Part shown: piece by piece, positions 1-5,476 of the stretch
Numbering within the stretch: the stretch's first letter is position 1
Layout: each line of letters starts with the position of its first letter
Assembly (NCBI GenBank): GCA_900543625.1
Contig: UQSF01000011.1
Location: 1-64,000, forward strand
Direction of reading: 5' to 3'
Length of the DNA stretch: 64,000 nt
DNA from: an uncultured Eubacteriales bacterium
Lineage (GTDB): Bacteria > Bacillota > Clostridia > Oscillospirales > Oscillospiraceae
Notes under the pieces: generated by a model
Told to the model about the DNA's origin: nothing
Seen by the model: only the letters and a program-made list of their open reading frames with translations
The model's database searches: none
Translations under genes and position numbers: made by a program

Positions 1-122
1 CCATCACGGAGCGGGATTACCGCCTGTTTCGGATGCTGAACGGCCTGAAAGCGGAGCTTCCACAGCTTCAAAAAGAGGAAATTATTAGCAGGCTGGAAGC
101 AATTTTGAATGAATTTAAGTAA
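1..122 (+). CDS. 3' end of an unidentified protein (partial)
   Basis: An open frame enters from the left edge and stops with TAA at 120-122. About 39 residues are visible. They are charged and probably helical, with alternating leucine/isoleucine and Glu/Lys, and the tail reads SRLEAILNEFK. I do not recognise the family. It lies 200 bases before a ParB-like gene and an integrase, so it probably belongs to the same integrated element. The real start is outside the window. Confidence 0.5.
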   Translation, partial: ITERDYRLFRMLNGLKAELPQLQKEEIISRLEAILNEFK

Positions 123-322
123 GCGAGAATTACGCCTACGCAGTCTAAGCGAGCAGACTGTTTTTACTCCTGTCGGAGCCAAACAGTGTATCCGCTTGCG
201 ATGCCTGCGTCATCTTAGCGAGCAGTGCGTTTTTACTCCCGGCAGGGGCGGAGCATAAAAACACTCGTTAGGGCGTGCCCTAAGACCCCGAAAGAAAAAA
301 CTATGAAAGTGAGGACAACACA
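123..322. other. Non-coding gap with two imperfect direct repeats and a small hairpin
   Basis: Two related blocks of about 29 bases occur at 147-175 and 213-242. Both contain AGCGAGCAG followed by GTTTTTACTCC. A perfect 14-base hairpin, TAGGGCGTGCCCTA, lies at 269-282. No reading frame here is convincing. The repeats could be binding sites for the following ParB-like protein or remnants of element-specific regulation; this is inference. Confidence 0.4.
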
Positions 323-1234
323 ATGAGAAAATCTGATTTTACTTTACCGACACTGGACGATCTGTTCTCCACGCAGGCGGAACGGGACGATGCTAAGCTG
401 GAGCGGGTACGGAATATTCCACTGGCCGAGTTGCACCCGTTCAAGGGTCACCCCTTCAAGGTGCAGAACAACGAGGAGATGCAGCGGATGATCGAAAGCA
501 TCCGCAAGGTGGGAGCCATCACCCCGGCGCTGGCAAGGCCGCAGCCGGACGGCGGCTACGAGTTGATCTCCGGCCACCGGCGGCTGGCGGCGTGTCAGGT
601 GCTGGGCGTCGAGACGATGCCCGTCATCGTCCGGGAGCTGTCCGACGATGAAGCGGTGATCGCAATGGTGGACGCCAACTTGCAGCGAGAGACCATCCTG
701 CCCAGCGAAAAGGCGTTTGCCTACAAGATGAAGCTGGATGCCATCAAGCATCAGGGCATCGCTTCTGTGCAAGTTGCAGAGAAGTTGCTTAGCGTAGAAA
801 AAGTGGCAGACGATGCAGGTGAGAGTAAAGACCAAGTGCGAAGATATATCCGCCTGACCTACCTGATCTCCGAACTGCTTTCAATGGTGGACGACGGCAA
901 GATCGCCTTCAACCCGGCGGTGGAGCTTTCTTACTTAGATTCGTATCAGCAGCGGGCGGTACTTGACGCAATGGAGTTGAACGACTGCACCCCGTCCCAC
1001 GCCCAGAGCATCCGCCTGAAGAAGCTGGCACAGGAGGGCGTGCTGGATGATCAGATAGTCTACGCCGTGCTGGCGGAGGCGAAGCCCAACCAGCAGGAGC
1101 AACTGAAATTCAAGCGGGGGGAGCTGCGGAAATATTTCCCCTCCGGCTACACCGAGGAGCAGATGCGCCGGGACATTATCAAGGGCCTGGAACTGCTGAA
1201 GCGGCAGAGAGAACGGAACCGGGACGCCCGCTGA
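323..1234 (+). CDS. ParB/RepB/Spo0J-family partition-like protein of a mobile element
   Basis: This 303-residue protein has the ParB N-terminal nuclease/CTPase-like fold. Residues ~30-120 contain IPLAELHPF, the GHRR box (ISGHRRLAA, ~82-90) and the NLQRE motif (~117). A helix-turn-helix-like DNA-binding region follows at ~150-200 and the C-terminus is basic (KRQRERNRDAR). The ATG has only a weak upstream GAGG. Such ParB homologues are common in integrative elements of clostridia, where they act in element maintenance or regulation. The integrase starts 125 bases downstream in the same direction, which supports that setting. Chromosomal Spo0J is less likely because no ParA partner is present and a second, Noc-like homologue lies at 51108. 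Confidence 0.85.
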   Translation: MRKSDFTLPTLDDLFSTQAERDDAKLERVRNIPLAELHPFKGHPFKVQNNEEMQRMIESIRKVGAITPALARPQPDGGYELISGHRRLAACQVLGVETMPVIVRELSDDEAVIAMVDANLQRETILPSEKAFAYKMKLDAIKHQGIASVQVAEKLLSVEKVADDAGESKDQVRRYIRLTYLISELLSMVDDGKIAFNPAVELSYLDSYQQRAVLDAMELNDCTPSHAQSIRLKKLAQEGVLDDQIVYAVLAEAKPNQQEQLKFKRGELRKYFPSGYTEEQMRRDIIKGLELLKRQRERNRDAR

Positions 1235-1283
1235 TTCGTACCGATACGGCTGCAATCAAACAATTCGCAGAATAGAGAGAACC

Positions 1284-1317
1284 CCAAACCGATGGTATAC
1301 TGATACTGTCGGTTTGG
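1284..1317. promoter_or_regulatory. Palindrome around a -10-like TATACT upstream of the integrase
   Basis: Arms CCAAACCGA (1284-1292) and TCGGTTTGG (1309-1317) form a 9-bp inverted repeat. The sequence between them contains TATACT (1296-1301). There is no T-tract, so this is not a typical terminator for the parB-like gene. It looks more like an operator over the integrase promoter, but no good -35 is visible. Confidence 0.4.
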
Positions 1318-1358
1318 AGTTCTGTTCTGCAAATAGAAAGAGACAGGAGGAAAACAAA

Positions 1359-2570
1359 ATGGTAGCAGGACATTTGACTTTGAAAAACGGCAAGTATTAT
1401 GCCGTGCTGAACTACAAAAACGCCGGAGGGCAGCGAAAAACGAAATGGATCTCGCTGGGGCTTTCTGAAAAGGGAAATAAGCGCAAAGCCGAGTCAGAAC
1501 TGGCAAGGCTCCGAGCGGAATTTGAGCCGCCCAAAGAAGTGGGCGACCTGAGCAGTGATATGCTGTTCGCCGACTATCTGCTGGAATGGCTGGAGATCGC
1601 CAAGGGAAGGCTGGCCCACGCAACCTACGGTGCCTATCAAGGACTGCTGAAAAGCACCATCGTCCCTTATTTTCGCAAGAAGAAATTGACACTGCGGGAA
1701 CTGGAAGCCCGACATTTGCAGATGTTTTATTCTGAAATGCTCAGGCGGGTCACGCCCAATACCGTTATCCATTATCACGCCGTCATTCACTCGGCACTGA
1801 AATATGCAGTCAAGACCGATATGCTGATCCAGAATGTGGCGGACAAGGTGGACCGGCCCAGAAAGAACAGCTTTCAGCCGGTCTTTCTCTCGGCGGACGA
1901 GATGCAGAAGATGTTTGAAGCCCTTCGGGGAACCAAGCTGGAGCTGCCGGTGCTGGTGGCTGCCTTTTACGGACTTCGCCGTGGCGAGGTGGTGGGCTTG
2001 AAATGGGATGCCATCGACTTTGAGCAGGGCACCATTTCCGTAAAGTGCACCGTGACCTCAACGATCATCGACGGCAAGTATCAGGAGTTCGAGCAGCAAT
2101 CCGCCAAGACCAAGTCCAGTCTGCGCACCCTGCCGCTCATCGGCAGCTTCCGGGAATACTTTATGCAGGTGAAAGAGGCGCAGGAGCTGAACAAGCAGGT
2201 CTGCGGCAACTGCTACAACTATGAATACGATGGCTTTGTATTCGTGGATGAGTTGGGCGAGCGGATGCGGGTGGAATACCTGACCAACGCATTTCCGAAA
2301 TTTCTGGAGAGTCACGGTTTGCGCCGGATGCGCTTTCACGATCTGCGTCACAGCTGTGCCAGCTTGCTGCTGGCCAACGGCGTCCCCCTCAAACACATTC
2401 AGGAGTGGTTGGGGCACAGCGACTTTACCACAACGGCGAACATCTACGCCCACTTGGATTACAAGTCCAAGATCACCTCGGCGCAGGCGATGGAGACAGG
2501 GCTTGCTCTGCCGGAGGGCGGCGACTTCAGCAGCCGCTGGAGTTCGATCGGTGCCGGGGAGAACAGCTGA
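1359..2570 (+). CDS. int: Tyrosine site-specific recombinase (integrase)
   Basis: This 403-residue integrase inserts and excises a mobile element. The start at ATG 1359 is chosen because ACAGGAGG lies just upstream at 1343-1350. The N-terminus (GHLTLKNGKYYAVLNY) is the AP2-like arm-binding region. A SAM-like core-binding domain covers ~60-165 and the catalytic domain ~175-380. The catalytic residues are visible: Arg in FYGLRRGEV, His/Arg in HDLRHSCA, His in WLGHSD, and the nucleophilic Tyr in NIYAHLDY. Length and completeness suggest an active enzyme. Its gene ends 92 bases from the 3' end of tRNA-Ser, the usual position of an integrase beside its attachment site. Confidence 0.95.
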   Translation: MVAGHLTLKNGKYYAVLNYKNAGGQRKTKWISLGLSEKGNKRKAESELARLRAEFEPPKEVGDLSSDMLFADYLLEWLEIAKGRLAHATYGAYQGLLKSTIVPYFRKKKLTLRELEARHLQMFYSEMLRRVTPNTVIHYHAVIHSALKYAVKTDMLIQNVADKVDRPRKNSFQPVFLSADEMQKMFEALRGTKLELPVLVAAFYGLRRGEVVGLKWDAIDFEQGTISVKCTVTSTIIDGKYQEFEQQSAKTKSSLRTLPLIGSFREYFMQVKEAQELNKQVCGNCYNYEYDGFVFVDELGERMRVEYLTNAFPKFLESHGLRRMRFHDLRHSCASLLLANGVPLKHIQEWLGHSDFTTTANIYAHLDYKSKITSAQAMETGLALPEGGDFSSRWSSIGAGENS

Positions 2571-2624
2571 TTTTCTCCCCTGAAAACCGAAAATCGTGCG
2601 GGCTTTGCCCTTTAGGCAAAAATT

Positions 2625-2660
2625 AAAAAGCCTGTAAACGGGCTTGTTTACAGGCTTTTT
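2625..2660 (+). terminator. Rho-independent terminator after the integrase
   Basis: AAAAAGCCTGTAAAC pairs with GTTTACAGGCTTTTT around a short GGGCTT loop. The A and T tracts on both sides let it work in both directions, so it may also end the tRNA-Ser transcript coming from the other strand. Confidence 0.85.
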
Positions 2661-2661
2661 G

Positions 2662-2749
2662 TGGCGGAGAGTTAGGGATTCGAACCCTAGAGACCTTTCG
2701 GTCTACAGCATTTCGAGTGCTGCACCTTCGACCACTCGGACAACTCTCC
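2662..2749 (-). tRNA. tRNA-Ser (anticodon CGA)
   Basis: The 88-base gene includes an encoded CCA. The 7-bp acceptor stem is GGAGAGT/ACTCTCC. The anticodon loop is CTCGAAA, giving CGA (reads UCG), followed by the long variable arm typical of class II tRNAs (TAGACCGAAAGGTCTC) and a GGTTCGAATCC T-arm. Its 3' end faces the integrase, so the 3' part of this gene is the likely attB/attR site of the element. The other attachment site is outside the window. Confidence 0.95.
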
Positions 2750-3130
2750 GTATCTATTTTCATCCGTGCTTTCTTCCAAAAAATTGCTCGAAAATTCGTT
2801 GGGGAGAAAACAGGAGAGAAAGCAAAAAATATTCGATTTTGAGATTTTCTGTGTTGAGGAATATCAAGGAGAATCAGGGGGACGAAATTCCCAGCTTCTG
2901 CCGAAATTTCGAGTCAGGGCCGTTATGACCACTTCGATACCTATCCATATATGTGCATTTTACGAACGCACGCATGATTATAACCAATCCCGCGGAAAAA
3001 ATCAAGTCCGGCGGTACAATTTCCGTAAATTCTGTGCCTCCGGCGGTGGAATTTCCGCAGATTCTGTTGTATAGTATCTTTGTTCGCGCCGATTTGCGGC
3101 GCAAATACGCATAAAAAGGATACTTTTGCT
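2750..3130. other. Intergenic region upstream of the CLC gene with two 29-bp direct repeats
   Basis: No convincing gene is present. Two imperfect direct repeats of 29 bases lie at 3007-3035 and 3039-3067 (period 32). Both read TCCGGCGGT..AATTTCCG..ATTCTGT with four differences. They sit just before a -10-like TATAGT at 3070-3075. They may be paired operator sites for the CLC gene. A fluoride riboswitch was looked for here and not found. Confidence 0.5.
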
Positions 3131-4396
3131 GTGGACGATATGAAAAAAGAGGCCGAACGCGAGGCGCGCACCATGTGGGAATTCATCTGCACGTTCCTCA
3201 AATGGCTCATCATCGCGGGCGTGACCGGCGGCATCGGCGGGCTGGTCGGCTCGGCCTTTCACCTGAGCGTGAACTGGGCGGCGACGTTTCGCGCCGCGCA
3301 CCCGTGGCTGCTGTGGCTGCTGCCTGTGGGCGGCTTGCTGATCGCGGCCATTTACCGCCTGACCAAAATGGAAAACAAGAACACCAACGCCATCATCGAC
3401 GCCATTCACTTCGGCGACAAGGTGCCGCTGCTGCTCGTGCCGGCGATCTATTTGTCGACCGTCATCACGCATCTGTTCGGCGGCAGCGCCGGTCGTGAGG
3501 GCGCGGCGCTGCAGATCGGCGGCAGCCTCGGCTGCTACATCGGGCGGCTGTTCCACCTCGATGAAAAGGATATGCGTATCGCCACGCTCTGCGGCATGAG
3601 CGCCGTGTTCTCGGCACTGTTCGGCACGCCGCTGACCGCGACCATTTTCGCGCTCGAGGTCATCAGCGTGGGCGTGTTTTACTATTCCGCGCTCGTGCCG
3701 TGCATCGTCGCCTCGCTTGCCGCGCTCGCCATCGCCAACGCCTTCGGCATCGCGCCGACGCAGTTCACGTTTGCATTTGCGGCCGCGCCGAAGCTTCTGC
3801 TGCTGCGCGTGGCGGCGCTCGCTGCCGTGTGCTCGCTGATGAGCATCCTCTTTTGCGTGACCATGCACGGCACGGAGCGGCTGTTTTCCAGCCGCATCCC
3901 GAACACGTGGCTGCGCATCGCCGCGGGCGGCGGGATCGTGATCGTGCTGTCGCTGCTCGTCGGCACGGGCGACTACAACGGCGCCGGCATGGACGTCATC
4001 ACCCGCGCCATCGAGGGCGGACAGGCGGCGCCCGACGCGTTTTTCTGGAAGCTGCTGTTCACCGCCGTCACCATCGGCAGCGGCTTCAAGGGCGGCGAGG
4101 TCGTGCCGACGTTTTTCATCGGCGCCACGCTCGGCTGCGTGCTCGGCAGTCTGCTCGGCATCCCGACGGGGTTTGCCGCGGCGCTCGGGCTCGTGTGCGT
4201 GTTCTGCGGCGCGGTTAACTGTCCGATCGCCTCGGTCATCCTCAGCATCGAGCTGTTCGGTGCGGGGCAGCTCGTGTATTTCGCGCTCGCGTGCGGCGTC
4301 GCCTATATGCTCTCGGGCTATTTCGGCCTCTACAGCAGCCAGAAGATCCTCTATTCCAAGCTGAGAACGGAGTTTATCAACATCCACGCGAAATAA
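3131..4396 (+). CDS. CLC-family chloride/fluoride channel or antiporter
   Basis: This integral membrane protein of about 421 residues belongs to the CLC family, which moves Cl- or F-, often against H+. The gating-glutamate motif GSAGREGAALQIGG is at ~115. The later ion-binding motif reads GGEVVPTFFIGATLG rather than the Escherichia coli type, a form also found in CLC-F fluoride antiporters. There are about ten hydrophobic segments. I place the start at GTG 3131, with AAAAGGA about ten bases upstream; ATG 3140 is a close alternative. No cytosolic CBS domains follow. The gene stands alone and is followed by a terminator hairpin and a structured repeat. Substrate cannot be settled from sequence alone. 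Confidence 0.85.
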   Translation: MDDMKKEAEREARTMWEFICTFLKWLIIAGVTGGIGGLVGSAFHLSVNWAATFRAAHPWLLWLLPVGGLLIAAIYRLTKMENKNTNAIIDAIHFGDKVPLLLVPAIYLSTVITHLFGGSAGREGAALQIGGSLGCYIGRLFHLDEKDMRIATLCGMSAVFSALFGTPLTATIFALEVISVGVFYYSALVPCIVASLAALAIANAFGIAPTQFTFAFAAAPKLLLLRVAALAAVCSLMSILFCVTMHGTERLFSSRIPNTWLRIAAGGGIVIVLSLLVGTGDYNGAGMDVITRAIEGGQAAPDAFFWKLLFTAVTIGSGFKGGEVVPTFFIGATLGCVLGSLLGIPTGFAAALGLVCVFCGAVNCPIASVILSIELFGAGQLVYFALACGVAYMLSGYFGLYSSQKILYSKLRTEFINIHAK

Positions 4397-4401
4397 TTCG
4401 A

Positions 4402-4426
4402 CGCCCGGACACGTAGTGTCCGGGCG
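4402..4426 (+). terminator. Terminator-like hairpin, left copy flanking repeat A
   Basis: CGCCCGGACAC pairs with GTGTCCGGGCG. It follows the CLC stop codon by six bases. A nearly identical hairpin with a slightly longer loop is found at 4624-4650 on the other side of the structured element, where it carries the T-tract. Confidence 0.7.
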
Positions 4427-4430
4427 TGCC

Positions 4431-4622
4431 TGTCAAAAAGTATTACTTTTTGACAAAGGGGTTTGCGGCCTGACTGCAGCGCACTCGCTGTCCGCCGGAG
4501 GCGGACGGCTCGCACGTTTGCAGGCCGAGAAGTATTTTCTTCGCCGCACATGTCGCCGAAGAAAATAATTGGACTTTCTTTGCGCCTGCGGGCGCAAACT
4601 CTACGGGGTTTTTTGATAAGCT
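4431..4622 (-). repeat. Structured intergenic element, copy A (reverse orientation)
   Basis: Read on the minus strand, this is a 190-bp relative of the sequences at 20568, 35850 and 50332. In order it has an end segment CTTATCAAAAA; a hairpin TTTGCGCC-CGCA-GGCGCAAA; AGTCCAAT; a second hairpin with stem TTTTCTTCG/CGAAGAAAA and constant loop GCGACATGTGCGG; a large stem closed by CGGCCTG/CAGGCCG around a GTCCGCC/GGCGGAC hairpin; and a terminal A/T hairpin TGTCAAAAAGTA/TACTTTTTGACA. Stem bases differ from the other copies with compensation while loops agree. Function is unknown. It could be a small mobile element, a processed RNA, or both. Confidence 0.85.
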
Positions 4623-4623
4623 G

Positions 4624-4656
4624 TGCCCGGACACGTACCGTGTCCGGGCGCTTTTT
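4624..4656 (+). terminator. Terminator hairpin, right copy flanking repeat A
   Basis: GCCCGGACACG/CGTGTCCGGGC followed by CTTTTTG. It duplicates the hairpin at 4402-4426 and, with its T-tract, is probably the functional terminator for the CLC gene. Confidence 0.8.
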
Positions 4657-4705
4657 GCCCCCGAAAGAAATTATATAATTTGCATTTAAATTTATATAAA
4701 AACGC

Positions 4706-4734
4706 TTGACAAAGTTGCCGGGCGGGTGTAGAAT
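4706..4734 (+). promoter_or_regulatory. Sigma-A promoter of the ribbon-helix-helix gene
   Basis: TTGACA (4706-4711), a 17-base spacer and TAGAAT (4729-4734). The start codon follows 37 bases later. Confidence 0.75.
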
Positions 4735-4770
4735 GCACAATGTAAGAAAAAAGAAAGCGGTGATGCACCG

Positions 4771-5412
4771 ATGAAGAAAACACTATACAGCCTCATGCTC
4801 AACGAAGAGGTCGTGCGCGAGATCGACCGCATGGCCCACCGCATGGGCACGAACCGCTCGGCGCTGATCAACCAGATCCTTGCCGACTATACCTCGGTCA
4901 TGACGCCGGAGCGCCGCATCGAGAGTATTTTCCATGAGATCGAGCAGCTCGTCGCCCCGGCGCGTGACCTTGTGCCGTTTTTCGCCCCGCATACGACGAG
5001 TATGTCCCTCAAGAGCAGCCTCGAATATAAGTACCGCCCGACGGTCAAGTACGAGGTCGCGCTCTACGGCGACAAGCAGGAGGGGCTCGGCGAGCTGGCC
5101 GTGATCTTCCGCACCCAGTCGGCGGCGCTGCTGCAGAGCATGACGCAGTTTTTCCGCCTCTGGAAGCAGATCGAGGACGCGCACCTGTCCGGCGTTGCGC
5201 CGGAGTATGCCTTGTATGACGGGAAGTTTGTGCGCACGCTCTCGCTGCCGCCGGATCACGACTACACAAGCGAGGAGATCGCCCGCGCGATCTCGGACTA
5301 TGTGCAGCTGTTCGACCGGCTCATGAAGGCGTACCTTGCGGGCAAATATACCCCGCCCGAGATCGAGGCGCTCTACTGTGCCGAGCAGCAGCGCGCGCAG
5401 ATCCTTATCTGA
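4771..5412 (+). CDS. Ribbon-helix-helix (CopG/MetJ-like) DNA-binding protein
   Basis: The 213-residue product opens with an RHH motif (LYSLMLNEEVVREIDRMAHR, then NRSALINQILADY), the fold used by CopG/Arc-type repressors and some antitoxins. The remaining ~165 residues are unassigned and contain a predicted mixed alpha/beta region with no clear motif. It has its own consensus promoter and a weak ribosome site (AAAGCGGTGATGCACCG). The clpB leader starts 34 bases after its stop, so the two genes may be co-transcribed. A transcriptional regulator role is inferred from the RHH domain only. No toxin partner is next to it. Confidence 0.75.
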   Translation: MKKTLYSLMLNEEVVREIDRMAHRMGTNRSALINQILADYTSVMTPERRIESIFHEIEQLVAPARDLVPFFAPHTTSMSLKSSLEYKYRPTVKYEVALYGDKQEGLGELAVIFRTQSAALLQSMTQFFRLWKQIEDAHLSGVAPEYALYDGKFVRTLSLPPDHDYTSEEIARAISDYVQLFDRLMKAYLAGKYTPPEIEALYCAEQQRAQILI

Positions 5413-5446
5413 TCCATTTGCAACCACTCATGAAAGGAGGCGCTGC

Positions 5447-5476
5447 GTGCCGGAACACGCAGCAACCCGACTATGA
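5447..5476 (+). CDS. Possible nine-codon leader peptide of clpB
   Basis: AAAGGAGG (5433-5440), the best ribosome site in this gap, is seven bases from GTG 5447. It is 32 bases from the clpB ATG, too far to serve it directly. The GTG opens a nine-codon frame (MPEHAATRL) whose TGA overlaps the clpB ATG as ATGA. CTGCGTG/CACGCAG could form a hairpin over the start. Translation of the leader would deliver ribosomes to clpB by coupling. Confidence 0.5.
   Translation: MPEHAATRL

Noticed and set aside
147..242. CRISPR-like array at the left end
   Set aside because: Only two imperfect copies with different flanks and no cas genes; no CRISPR array is seen anywhere in the window.
2750..3130. Fluoride riboswitch upstream of the CLC gene
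   Set aside because: The conserved crcB-motif blocks are not present; only the direct repeats are seen.
5413..5472. CIRCE or CtsR operator before clpB
   Set aside because: No matching inverted repeat or tandem heptamer is found in the gap; only a short hairpin within the leader frame.
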